The notes under the pieces are model-generated. The model was not told the DNA's origin. It saw only the letters and a list, made by a program, of their open reading frames with translations, and searched no databases. This document shows positions 17,198 to 25,729 of a stretch of 64,000 nucleotides of DNA, in pieces. This DNA comes from Gammaproteobacteria bacterium (GTDB lineage Bacteria > Pseudomonadota > Gammaproteobacteria > Steroidobacterales > GCA-2729495), in NCBI GenBank assembly GCA_021773815.1, contig JAJFJS010000061.1:1-64000 (forward strand). The letters run 5' to 3'. The position numbers and the translations under genes were made by a program. How positions within the stretch are numbered: position 1 is the first letter of the stretch; each line of letters starts with the position of its first letter.

Positions 17198-19234
17198 ATG
17201 ATTCGCAAAATGCTCAAGAGATCGCCGCTTCCAAATTCGGTCCGCAGCAAAGAGCCTCGGGGTGGATTTCGCGGCACCGCTCTTTTTGCTGCATTCTTGC
17301 TGCTGACCGCGTCGGGTAACGCGGCGGCGGGTGAATTCGCAGACTGGCAGCATTACGGTGGCGGACCTGGCGGATCGCACTATTCATCGCTGGGCCTGAT
17401 CAACCGCGACAACGTGCGCGATCTGCAGTTGTCCTGGACGTATCGAACCGGGGATACCGAGCGCTACCCGGAGCATCGTGCGCTGGCCGCGCTCAACGTC
17501 ACGCCGATTTTATTGCCGGAGTCGGCCGGCCGGTCACTGGTATTTTGCTCCGCAATGAATCGCGTGATTGCGCTGGATCCGGTCAGCGGTGAGGAACGCT
17601 GGGTCTATGACCCGGAAATTCGAATGGGTCCTGTCGGCAACAAGTTTTTATGCCGTGGGGTCGCATATTGGCCAGACGATGACGCCGCGCCCGAGGCAAT
17701 CTGCAAACACCGGGTGTTCACCGGCACCAAGGACCTGCGACTGATCGGCATCGATGCCTTGACCGGCAAGCCCTGTCGGGATTTCGGGGTCGACGGCGGC
17801 GTGGATATCAGACCGGACATTTATGACGACACCACCGACCTGAATGAAGGCGACATTCAGTTTTCGGCGCCGCCGATCGTCATTGACGATGTCGTCATCA
17901 TCGGCTCCTCGGACAACACCAAATTCTGGCGTGCCGACAGTCCATATGGAGAAGTCCGCGCGTTTGATGCGCGCACAGGCAAGGCACGGTGGAGTTTCGA
18001 CCCGATCCCGCGCGATGCCAAAGACCCGGAACGGCTGGGCTGGACACGAGCAGCGCTGGAGGTAACCGGCGGCGCCAATGTCTGGAGCATGATGTCGGCG
18101 GATCCCGCGCGTGGACTGATCTTCCTGCCGACGGCGACCGCGGCGCCGAATAATTACGGTGGCCGGCGTCCCGGTGACAATCGTTACGCGAACTCGGTCG
18201 TGGCGCTCAATGCCTCTGACGGGGAGGTCGTCTGGCACTTTCAGATCGTGCACCACGACGTGTGGGATCTGGACCTGCCGGCACAGCCGATACTGGTCGA
18301 TTTGATGCGCGAGGGCGAGCTGGTGCCCGTCGTCATTCAGCTGACGAAACAGGGGCTGATCTTCGTTCTGCATCGCGAAACGGGGGTGCCGGTATTCGGT
18401 GTCGAGGAGCGCAGCGTCCCGACCGACGGCGTGCCCGGCGAAGTCCTGTCGCCGACCCAGCCGTTTCCGATCAAGCCGGCGCCGCTGGGCGCGCTGCGAT
18501 ATCGCCCCGAGGATGCCTGGGGCTTCACGGCCATCGATCGCATGGCGTGCCGTAAGAAGCTGGCGTCGTTCGGTCGTGCCGGTCTGTATGAACCGCCCAG
18601 CTTCGAAGGGACGCTGCTGGTTTCTTCGGCAAACAACTGGGGTGGAGCGGCGTTCGACCCGCAACGCTCATTGTTAATACTGCCGGTCTCGCAGGCGCCG
18701 CTCTACACGAGGCTCAAACGCACCGAAGACGTGACCGCAGAGGAACTCGACCAGCCGCGCATGGGGCCGATCGGCCCGCCGACGGCGATGGCGGGCACGC
18801 CCTATTCGTTTCAGTTCGGGCCGGTGCTGTCGCCGTTCTTTGCACCGTGTACGCCGCCGCCGTGGGGTGAACTTGTCGCCGTCGACCTGAGCGGCCAGAC
18901 GGATACCCGCTGGCGTATTACGCTCGGGACGCTGGAGAAGCTGATGCCGGTACCGTTGCCACTGCAGTTCGGCACGCCGCTGGCCGGCGGACCAACAGTG
19001 ACGGCAGGTGGCCTGGTGTTTATCGGCGCGAGCGCGGATGAAAAGTTTCGCGCGTTCGATGTCGATACCGGGGAAAAACTCTGGGAAGTCAGCACGCCGG
19101 CCTCGGCAATGGCGACACCGATGACCTACGAAGTCGACGGCAGGCAGTACGTTGTCGTGGCCGCCGGCGGGCACATCGTGGCCGGGTTTCAGAATGTCTC
19201 CGACTGGCTCGTCGCCTACGCACTGCCTGAATGA
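17198..19234 (+). CDS. PQQ-dependent dehydrogenase (quinoprotein glucose/alcohol dehydrogenase type)
   Basis: A 678-residue periplasmic quinoprotein. A signal peptide covers about the first 45 residues, and the mature protein opens with DWQHYGGGPGGSHYSSL. It carries typical eight-bladed propeller repeats such as GEERWVYDP, GKARWSFDP and GEVVWHFQIVHHDVWDLDLPAQ. The adjacent Cys-Cys pair of type I methanol/ethanol dehydrogenases is not seen, and no haem-binding CxxCH is present. It therefore looks closer to the soluble part of glucose dehydrogenase. The substrate is unknown and no pqq synthesis genes are in the window. It lies between two convergent pigment units, about 300 bases after the unknown secreted protein, and may be an unrelated passenger. 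Confidence 0.9.
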   Translation: MIRKMLKRSPLPNSVRSKEPRGGFRGTALFAAFLLLTASGNAAAGEFADWQHYGGGPGGSHYSSLGLINRDNVRDLQLSWTYRTGDTERYPEHRALAALNVTPILLPESAGRSLVFCSAMNRVIALDPVSGEERWVYDPEIRMGPVGNKFLCRGVAYWPDDDAAPEAICKHRVFTGTKDLRLIGIDALTGKPCRDFGVDGGVDIRPDIYDDTTDLNEGDIQFSAPPIVIDDVVIIGSSDNTKFWRADSPYGEVRAFDARTGKARWSFDPIPRDAKDPERLGWTRAALEVTGGANVWSMMSADPARGLIFLPTATAAPNNYGGRRPGDNRYANSVVALNASDGEVVWHFQIVHHDVWDLDLPAQPILVDLMREGELVPVVIQLTKQGLIFVLHRETGVPVFGVEERSVPTDGVPGEVLSPTQPFPIKPAPLGALRYRPEDAWGFTAIDRMACRKKLASFGRAGLYEPPSFEGTLLVSSANNWGGAAFDPQRSLLILPVSQAPLYTRLKRTEDVTAEELDQPRMGPIGPPTAMAGTPYSFQFGPVLSPFFAPCTPPPWGELVAVDLSGQTDTRWRITLGTLEKLMPVPLPLQFGTPLAGGPTVTAGGLVFIGASADEKFRAFDVDTGEKLWEVSTPASAMATPMTYEVDGRQYVVVAAGGHIVAGFQNVSDWLVAYALPE

Positions 19235-19235
19235 C

Positions 19236-19262
19236 AGAAATTGGTGTCAGACACCAATTTCT
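19236..19262. repeat. Single palindrome between convergent genes
   Basis: A perfect 27-bp palindrome with one central base has AGAAATTGGTGTC as its left arm, mirrored on the right. It starts one base after the TGA stop of the PQQ dehydrogenase and stops 25 bases before the end of halogenase 2. It shares the 21-bp core of the two elements at the cluster ends. The location between convergent genes fits a bidirectional REP-like 3' element or terminator. Confidence 0.88.
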
Positions 19263-19287
19263 TACGCCGATATCAATTACCTGCCGG

Positions 19288-20880
19288 TTATGCCGCCGAC
19301 AGCAGATGCCGGCCCGAATCCTGCAGCCCGCCGATATCATCCAGTTGCCCCAGGCGCCTGCCGTCCGCGCAGCGCTGCACTTCGAGCGTCAGCGCTGCGG
19401 CGAGGTCTTCGAGCATTCGGATGTTGGCCGCCAGGCACAGGTGCTCACGGCCCGAATTGTCCTGGACGAGTTGCTGCTTTAAGTCCGACAGCAGATTGAT
19501 CCGGCAGTGATCAACGAACCGGCCCTCGGCCGGCAACTGGCGGCGCTGTGCGCCGAGGGCGCGGAACCGGTCCTGGATCGAATGGTTCAGAGCACGCGCC
19601 TTGCCAATCTGCGGCTGTACCGACTCGATAAACCCGGTGTCCGTGAGTTTGCCCGCGTAGTACAGGTACGCGATTACGCCCCAGTAATATGAGTAATCCC
19701 AAACCGTCTTGAGTGCCATCAGGTCACGATCGCCGAATCCCGGATACTGGTGCTGGTACAGCGGCAGCATGTTGTCGAACACGGACCGGTACAGCTGCTG
19801 GAAAAACGCCGCCTTGCGCCGCGGTTCCTTCGTGGCAATCAGGCCGGCCACGAGCGTGTTGCTGATCGCGATGAAATCACTGCCCGGCGAATAGAACGGA
19901 TCGAGGAACAGTCCGGCCTCGCCGGTCAGCGCCCACCGGTCGGCCGAAAACAGCCGCTTGCTACCGTGGGCAAAATGGCGCAGCAGGTGAAAATCGAGAA
20001 TGTCCGCACGTTCCGGTTCGAGCGCTCCGGCCATGACCGGCTCGTGTTTTTGCAGCCACACCATCAGTCGGTCTATGGAACTGACCTCGCGGACCGGGTG
20101 AATGGCCGGATCGAACACGAGTCCGATACTCGTCGCGCCGGACGCCAGCGGAATCAGCCAGAACCAGTAGCCGGTGCCCATCATGTGGTTCGTGCTGAGC
20201 CAGCGTGAGTTGCCGCCGCAGCGTTGCTGCCAGTCCGTCCCGGTGCCGAGCGCATCGATGTCGACCTTACCCGCCGTGCGCAGCCAGACCGAACAGATGT
20301 CGTGGTCGACGGTCTGCGCCAGATCGAGCTGTTTTTTCAGTTTCGCCTGCCGGCCGGTGCTGTCGACGAGCCAGCGCGTACGGACCGCCAGCGTGTCGTT
20401 GCCGATCTTCGCCGTCACGAGATGACGGCCGCCGTCATCGGCCAGCGACAGCGTCTGCACCGATGCGCCGTCGCGCACATCGATGCCCGACTGTCGGGCC
20501 TTCTCCAGCATGTGGTTTTCGAGGATGCCGCGGTCGACCTGGAACGTCCGGACCGGCAGGAAATCACTGGTGCCCAGCTCATCGTAGCCGGATAGGTCGC
20601 GCGGCTTGTCGTTGCCGCCGAAAAAATACCGCAGCCCGAATTTCGGCAACTGCTCGCTTTCGAGGTGCTCGCGCAGGCCGACATGATCGGCGAAATAGTG
20701 GCCACCGATTTCGACGGTTGACTCGCCGACCTTGTGCGCGGCGATCGGCACGGGGTGTGGCTGCTGCTCGAGCACCATGATATCGAGTTCCGGCTGCTGC
20801 TTCCGCAGTTGCATCGACAGGGACAGGCCCGCCAGTCCACCGCCGGCGATCAGCACATCGCACCGATGTTCGTGACTCAA
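19288..20880 (-). CDS. FAD-dependent halogenase-like flavoprotein (halogenase 2)
   Basis: A 530-residue flavoprotein with an N-terminal dinucleotide fold LIAGGGLAGLSLSM at about residues 10-23. Lys80 lies in LPKFGLRYFF, at almost the position of the catalytic lysine of tryptophan halogenases. The WxWxIP signature is present as WFWLIP at 239-244, and GEAGLFLDPFYSPGSDF contacts FAD in relatives. It is distinct in length and sequence from halogenase 1. It is the last gene of a leftward unit after a ketosynthase/chain-length-factor pair. Halide use, target position and whether it really halogenates rather than oxidises are inferences. Confidence 0.82.
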   Translation of the reverse strand: MSHEHRCDVLIAGGGLAGLSLSMQLRKQQPELDIMVLEQQPHPVPIAAHKVGESTVEIGGHYFADHVGLREHLESEQLPKFGLRYFFGGNDKPRDLSGYDELGTSDFLPVRTFQVDRGILENHMLEKARQSGIDVRDGASVQTLSLADDGGRHLVTAKIGNDTLAVRTRWLVDSTGRQAKLKKQLDLAQTVDHDICSVWLRTAGKVDIDALGTGTDWQQRCGGNSRWLSTNHMMGTGYWFWLIPLASGATSIGLVFDPAIHPVREVSSIDRLMVWLQKHEPVMAGALEPERADILDFHLLRHFAHGSKRLFSADRWALTGEAGLFLDPFYSPGSDFIAISNTLVAGLIATKEPRRKAAFFQQLYRSVFDNMLPLYQHQYPGFGDRDLMALKTVWDYSYYWGVIAYLYYAGKLTDTGFIESVQPQIGKARALNHSIQDRFRALGAQRRQLPAEGRFVDHCRINLLSDLKQQLVQDNSGREHLCLAANIRMLEDLAAALTLEVQRCADGRRLGQLDDIGGLQDSGRHLLSAA

Positions 20881-20884
20881 GTCG

Positions 20885-21685
20885 TTATTCCCCGTCGATC
20901 GCGGTCACCCGCGCCATACGCAAACCCGTGGACCCGTTCAGCGGCCATTGTAGCGGCCCGCCGCCGTTGCCGGCGACCGCCTCGAGCAGCGCGACAGACC
21001 GGGCGGCGGGATTGTTCTCGGCCAGCGCGGCGAGCACCGGATGTCCGGGCGTCGGCCACGCCGGCCGGTCCGGTTGCGGCTCGACCGTCACGGTCCATGC
21101 ATCGTCATCGGAGACGTCGGCATCCAGCAGCAATGCCGCACCGAACGGTTCGCCGATCGGATAGACCTCACCGAGCGGACCGGGCACGACGATATCGGAG
21201 ACAACCAGCAACACCGGCCGGGCCTCGGCCGTCGACTGAACACAGGCCTCGAGCATCGCTGCCGGGAAACTCTCGCGCGACGCGGCAACCGAACTGCTCG
21301 GCGCGCGATTGGCGCTGGAGATCGACCAGTAACCGGCGGGCGCGTTATGCACCGAATTGTGGAAGCGCGTCGGCGACAACATCTTCGATTCGCCGGCCAG
21401 TGTCCGACACAGGTAATCGGTGATCTCGGTGTCACCCATCGAGGAGGCAAACACGGTCGCGATGTCATGTGCATCGATGCCGGCATTTGTACAAGCCTGG
21501 CCGGCAACCTCGACGGCCAGCCGGACCATCAGCGGTGCACGACGCCGCTCGCGGGCCGGGATCGCAGCCGGCGCGGGCGCCTGCCAGCCGGCATCGTGCG
21601 GTTTGCCGGCGACCAGCGCGCAAAACCCGTCCCAGTCCCGAATACCGGGACCCCAGACGCCGATGCCGCGAATCCCGATCCTCAT
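20885..21685 (-). CDS. Ketosynthase-like chain-length factor (short form)
   Basis: The 266-residue protein starts MRIGIRGIGVWGPG. It has FASSMGDTEITDYLC and FHNSVHNAPAGYWSI segments that match the N-terminal half of ketosynthases. In place of the catalytic Cys it has SSSVAASRESF, and the two His motifs of the C-terminal half are missing. This is the form annotated in aryl polyene clusters as the chain-length factor partner of a full ketosynthase. It overlaps the full ketosynthase (21682-22863) by four bases and ends four bases before halogenase 2. It is a second such subunit in this cluster, after the one at 2413-3288. Confidence 0.83.
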   Translation of the reverse strand: MRIGIRGIGVWGPGIRDWDGFCALVAGKPHDAGWQAPAPAAIPARERRRAPLMVRLAVEVAGQACTNAGIDAHDIATVFASSMGDTEITDYLCRTLAGESKMLSPTRFHNSVHNAPAGYWSISSANRAPSSSVAASRESFPAAMLEACVQSTAEARPVLLVVSDIVVPGPLGEVYPIGEPFGAALLLDADVSDDDAWTVTVEPQPDRPAWPTPGHPVLAALAENNPAARSVALLEAVAGNGGGPLQWPLNGSTGLRMARVTAIDGE

Positions 21686-22863
21686 GCGTCCGCGATCCCG
21701 AAGATCAGGCTGCAGTTATTGCCGCCGAAGCCGAATGAGTTCGACATTGCCGTAGCGATCCTCGCCTCGCGGTTATCGCGCAGCAGCCGCGAGGCGATGA
21801 CCGGTTCGGGCGCCTCGACATTGAGGTTGCCGGGCAGCAGGCCGGTCGCGAGCGCATCCATCGAGATGATCGCCTCGGTGATGCCGGCGGCGCCGAGCGT
21901 GTGGCCGGTCCAGCCCTTCGTCGAACTGACCGGTACCGACTCGGGGAACAGCCGCGCGCAGACACGGGCCTCGATGTCATCGTTTGCCCGGGTGCCGGTG
22001 CCGTGCATGTTGACGTAGCCGATATCGGCAAACGACAGGCCGCTGCGCTCCAGCGCAGCGCGCATCGCCAGCTCGGCGCCGAGGCCGTCGGGATGCGCGC
22101 TCGACATGTGATAGGCATCGCAGCTCTCGCCATAGCCGAGCAGGCCGATGTGCGGCGGTTCCCCCGGATCACGCACCAGCAGCGCAAAACCGGCCGCCTC
22201 ACCAAGATTGATGCCGTCACGCTGCCGATCAAACGGCCGGCACGGTTGCCTGGACACGAGTTGCAGTGAATGAAAACCGTGGATCACGCTCAGGCACAGG
22301 CTATCAACTCCGCCGACGACGACAGCATCGGCCACATCGCAGGCGAGCCAGCGCGCTGCGGCGGCAAAAACCTTCGCGCTCGACGAACAGGCCGTACTGA
22401 TCGTCATGGCCGGGCCGGTGATGCCCAGTTCTCCAGCAACAAATGCGGATGCTGAATGCGGGTGAGGCACCTGCGGCTGCCGATAGCGGGGCGCAAACTC
22501 TCCGTCTTTCAGGTTTGCATAGGCGGCCTCGGTCCGGCCGATGCTTGACGTGCTCGTGCCAGCGATCACGGCGCAGCGGGCCGCGCCGAATCGGCCAACA
22601 GCCGCATCGACTGATGCGCGGAAGTCATCGGCTCCGAGCGCATACATCGCCAGCCGATTGTTGCGGCAGTCGAACGCCGGATTGATCGATGCCACGGCGG
22701 ACTCAAGCCCGGTGACGCGCCCCAGCCAGGTATCAATATCCGAACCCGGCCACGGTCCCGGGGTCAACCCGCTGCGCCGCGCCGCGAGCGCGTCCCGCAT
22801 GGCGCCGATGCCGCGACCGACCGCGCAGGTCAGCGTAGCCGCAACGACGGCGACGGGTCGCAT
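21682..22863 (-). CDS. Beta-ketoacyl-ACP synthase (ketosynthase B)
   Basis: A complete ketosynthase of 393 residues from the ATG at 22863. Cys159 is in ISTACSSSAK, His287 in NMHGTGTRANDD and His321 in TGHTLGAAG, with the closing NSFGFGGNNCS motif. An upstream in-frame ATG at 22905 would add 14 residues (MCRGRSRC...) that do not resemble a ketosynthase start, so the shorter form is preferred. Its stop overlaps the start of the short chain-length-factor gene. By analogy this pair corresponds to the heterodimeric polyene-elongating ketosynthase of aryl polyene systems. Confidence 0.92.
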   Translation of the reverse strand: MRPVAVVAATLTCAVGRGIGAMRDALAARRSGLTPGPWPGSDIDTWLGRVTGLESAVASINPAFDCRNNRLAMYALGADDFRASVDAAVGRFGAARCAVIAGTSTSSIGRTEAAYANLKDGEFAPRYRQPQVPHPHSASAFVAGELGITGPAMTISTACSSSAKVFAAAARWLACDVADAVVVGGVDSLCLSVIHGFHSLQLVSRQPCRPFDRQRDGINLGEAAGFALLVRDPGEPPHIGLLGYGESCDAYHMSSAHPDGLGAELAMRAALERSGLSFADIGYVNMHGTGTRANDDIEARVCARLFPESVPVSSTKGWTGHTLGAAGITEAIISMDALATGLLPGNLNVEAPEPVIASRLLRDNREARIATAMSNSFGFGGNNCSLIFGIADA

Positions 22864-22936
22864 CGGCGTCAACATCGGGGCGCATCGACTGCGACCGCGG
22901 CACATCGGCGGCGGCGCCAGAAAATAGCCGGAATAT

Positions 22937-23602
22937 TCAAGAGTGAAGCCTGCCCTCGGGGGCGGTTATTGTGCGTATCCGCGCAGATTCCACGTCGGCG
23001 GCGAGCGTGTCAACCCGAAACGGGCGCACCGGCTCCAGAGGCCCCGGACGCACCACGACGCTGAGCCAGAAGCGACCCGGACACTGCCAGCTCCAGCCGG
23101 CCCAGCCGTCGCCGGCCACCGCCCCCGTAGCACCGGCAATATGCGCCGGCGTCCGGGTATCGAATGCCGCCCGCACCTCGCGGTGGCCGCCGTCGGTCAT
23201 CGCCTTGACCAGCGATTCCCATAACGTCCACAGGTGCAGGAATTCATCGGCGGTCGGCACACCGTCGCATGCCCACCATGTCGCGGGCCACGCGAGGTGG
23301 TGAGCGATCGCCGCATGGCGCCGCATCCGGTACCGTTCGATATCGACGCCGATCGGTCCCGCATCGCCGACAGCCGCCACCAACCAGTCGCCGCTGTGCG
23401 CGAGGCTCACGGCCGGCAACTCGGCGGGTCCGTCGACCACGACACGCGCGCCGGTCGCCGTGTGAGCCAACTGCCAGTCGCCCGGTTGCGTGCCGGTGCG
23501 GTGAGCCAGCGCCAGGTACAGCAGCCTCGTACCGGCCAGCCGGCGCACGTCCACCGTCGCGGTGGCGGCCTGGTCGCGCAACAGGTAGAGCTCCATGGCC
23601 AC
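22937..23602 (-). CDS. 4'-phosphopantetheinyl transferase (Sfp type)
   Basis: This 221-residue protein has the two hallmark motifs of the Sfp/AcpT superfamily. These are GVDIE at residues 85-89 (metal binding) and WTLWESLVKA at 125-134, where Glu129 and Lys133 match the WxxKEAxxK signature. It would convert the three cluster ACPs to their holo forms using coenzyme A. It is the first gene of the leftward unit, with ketosynthase B next. It is divergent from the PlsC-like gene across a 260-base gap that should carry both promoters. No clear promoter was read there. Confidence 0.9.
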   Translation of the reverse strand: MAMELYLLRDQAATATVDVRRLAGTRLLYLALAHRTGTQPGDWQLAHTATGARVVVDGPAELPAVSLAHSGDWLVAAVGDAGPIGVDIERYRMRRHAAIAHHLAWPATWWACDGVPTADEFLHLWTLWESLVKAMTDGGHREVRAAFDTRTPAHIAGATGAVAGDGWAGWSWQCPGRFWLSVVVRPGPLEPVRPFRVDTLAADVESARIRTITAPEGRLHS

Positions 23603-23862
23603 GACGTACAGTCTCCGAGAAGTTTTTGCCCATCGACCCGTTGGCGTAGAATCAAGCGACTGCCGATCGGGGTCCTTGTCAAAGAATAACCGTATACGCC
23701 GGCGCGCGGCAGGATGATCTCGCCGGCGCTTCGACGTTGCCTGCTGTCACATGATGCTACTGTCGATGCATAACGAATACGCATTTATCGTCGAACCGCC
23801 GGGTCATCGGCAATCGGCCGGTTCGGGTCCGCCCCGATGCGTCTGCCGGTAATCCAAACCCT

Positions 23863-24669
23863 ATGCCCGGTTCGTTGAGGTCGGTCGGGCTGCGCTTCCG
23901 GCGAGGCGCCAGCTTCGGCTGGCGCTGGATCGGGACGGCGCTGAGCTTTGCCGTATTCGGCATCGGCAGTTTCCTGCTCGGCATACTCATCATGCCGCTG
24001 ATGAACCTGCTCGTGCGCAACGAAGAACGCCGGATGCGCTGGTCCCGGCTGATCGTCGGCAACGCAATGCGTTTTTTCCGGTTTTTCATGAACGCGGTCG
24101 GCGTCCTGCGCTACGAGATCTCCGGCACCGAACATATTCGCAACGACCGCAATTACCTGATTGTCGCGAACCATCCGTCGCTGATCGATGTCGTGTTTCT
24201 GCTGGCGATGTTTCCGACCGCGGACTGCGTGATCAAACAGGAACTGCGGGAGATTTTCTGGACGAAACACCTGATGAAGGGCGTCGGGTATATCTCGAAC
24301 CGGGATCCGGCCGCATGGCTGAGCGATTGCATAACGCGACTGCGGGCGGGCCGGTCGCTGATCCTGTTCCCCGAAGGCACGCGGACGGTGCCCGGCGAGC
24401 CGCTGCAGTTCAAGGCCGGCGCAGCCGCCGTCGCCGTGCGCGCCGGCGTCGAGTGCCTGCCGGTCGTCATCACCTGCCGGCCAACGACACTGACCAAGGC
24501 CGAACGCTGGTACCAGGTGCCGGAACGACGCGTATTCTTTTCACTGCGCGTCCAGCCGCCGATCTCCGTCGGCGACCTGTGCGCGGACGACATCGACGAG
24601 CGGCAGGCGGGCCGGTCGTTCAATGATTTCCTGCTGGCCTATTTCACCACCCGGCTCGCGGGGGGATGA
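23863..24669 (+). CDS. PlsC-type 1-acylglycerol-3-phosphate acyltransferase homologue
   Basis: A 268-residue acyltransferase. An N-terminal hydrophobic stretch at about residues 25-50 anchors it in the membrane. The NHX4D motif reads NHPSLID at 103-109, with FPEGTR at about 168-173. It heads the rightward unit that carries the remaining polyketide enzymes. In aryl polyene clusters an acyltransferase of this family is paired with a small ACP and a multi-pass membrane protein, as here. Its likely job is to place an acyl or polyene chain on a lipid carrier. A role in ordinary phospholipid synthesis is less likely given its neighbours. Confidence 0.88.
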   Translation: MPGSLRSVGLRFRRGASFGWRWIGTALSFAVFGIGSFLLGILIMPLMNLLVRNEERRMRWSRLIVGNAMRFFRFFMNAVGVLRYEISGTEHIRNDRNYLIVANHPSLIDVVFLLAMFPTADCVIKQELREIFWTKHLMKGVGYISNRDPAAWLSDCITRLRAGRSLILFPEGTRTVPGEPLQFKAGAAAVAVRAGVECLPVVITCRPTTLTKAERWYQVPERRVFFSLRVQPPISVGDLCADDIDERQAGRSFNDFLLAYFTTRLAGG

Positions 24670-24873
24670 TGCGCTACGGCGGTTGCGGCATTGTCCGGCG
24701 ATATTGCTACACTACGTCCTCCGCAGAGCAGGGGTGCCTCTAAACGGGGTATCGGTTCGGGAATGCCCGCACCGACGCGGACATTCGGGGCAGGTCGATG
24801 CTGCCTTCCATCGGGAGATGCCGACCGGGGGCTGCCCGGCGCCGACGGGGACCGGGGAACGGCGAAGATCGTG

Positions 24874-25107
24874 ATGACAGACAACATTCTTATACAACTC
24901 AGGAACGTCCTGACCGAGGATTTCGATATCGATCCCGATATCGTCGTCGCGGAGGCGCGCATCTACGAAGATCTCGATATCGACAGCATCGATGCCATCG
25001 ACCTGATCGTCCGGCTCAAAGAGATTTCGGGCAAGAAGATTCCACCCGAGCGTTTCAAGGAAGTCCGGACTGTCGGAGATATCGTCGCCATCCTGAGCAC
25101 CCTATGA
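24874..25107 (+). CDS. Acyl carrier protein (ACP 3)
   Basis: The 77-residue ACP starting at the ATG at 24874 has Ser38 in LDIDSIDAIDL, the phosphopantetheine site. The same frame is open upstream to 24691, but that part is arginine- and proline-rich and unlike any ACP, so the short form is used. A GTG one codon earlier is also possible. The 200-base space after the PlsC gene may hold an internal promoter. The gene overlaps the following membrane protein gene by four bases (ATGA). It likely serves as the polyene-elongation ACP. Confidence 0.92.
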   Translation: MTDNILIQLRNVLTEDFDIDPDIVVAEARIYEDLDIDSIDAIDLIVRLKEISGKKIPPERFKEVRTVGDIVAILSTL

Positions 25108-25706
25108 CGCCCGGCAAATTTCTGCTTGGCACCCTGTTCGTCTGCTACCCGCTGATCGTCTACCTGCTGCTCGATGAACTCGGGCCCGCGCTGCTCGGTG
25201 GCGGGCTGATCGTGATGCTGCTGGCGCGCAGCGGCGGTCTGGTCGCATTGCAGCTGGCGCGCGGCGGCGCGTGGCAACGACGGTTGCCGGCGCTTGCCTG
25301 GGGCCTGGCGGCCCTCGCCGTCATCGCAGTTGCGCTGTTCATCCTCGACGACACGGCGCTGGCGCTGAAGATGTATCCGTCACTGATCAACTTCAGCCTG
25401 CTGATCGCATTCGCGTACACGCTATATAGGCCGCCGTCGATGATCGAGCACATCGCCCGGGCTGCGCGCATTCGCCCAAGCTCCCGGACCGGACCCTATA
25501 CGCGCATCCTGACGATGATCTGGTGCGGTTTTTTCGCGGTCAACGGCATCATCACGACCGCAATAGCTGCGTCCGGGTCGCTCGGCGCATGGACCGTATA
25601 CAACGGCCTGATCTCGTACCTCGCTGCAGGCGCGCTGATCGTCGGTGAACTTATTTTCCGGCATTTTTACAAACGTCGCCACGGATTAACCGCGGAGCAG
25701 GCGTAA
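25104..25706 (+). CDS. Aryl polyene cluster multi-pass membrane protein (COG4648-like)
   Basis: A 200-residue integral membrane protein with about six hydrophobic segments: FLLGTLFVCYPLIVYLLL, ALLGGGLIVMLLARS, LAALAVIAVALFIL, LINFSLLIAFAYTLY, ILTMIWCGFFAVNGIITTAI and YLAAGALIVGELIF. It ends in a basic tail, RHFYKRRHG. Proteins of this kind regularly sit between the ACP and dehydratase genes of aryl polyene clusters, but their biochemical function is not established. It overlaps the ACP start/stop, so it is translationally coupled to ACP 3. Confidence 0.8.
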   Translation: MTPGKFLLGTLFVCYPLIVYLLLDELGPALLGGGLIVMLLARSGGLVALQLARGGAWQRRLPALAWGLAALAVIAVALFILDDTALALKMYPSLINFSLLIAFAYTLYRPPSMIEHIARAARIRPSSRTGPYTRILTMIWCGFFAVNGIITTAIAASGSLGAWTVYNGLISYLAAGALIVGELIFRHFYKRRHGLTAEQA

Positions 25707-25729
25707 TCGACACGCTGCTGAATTCAACC

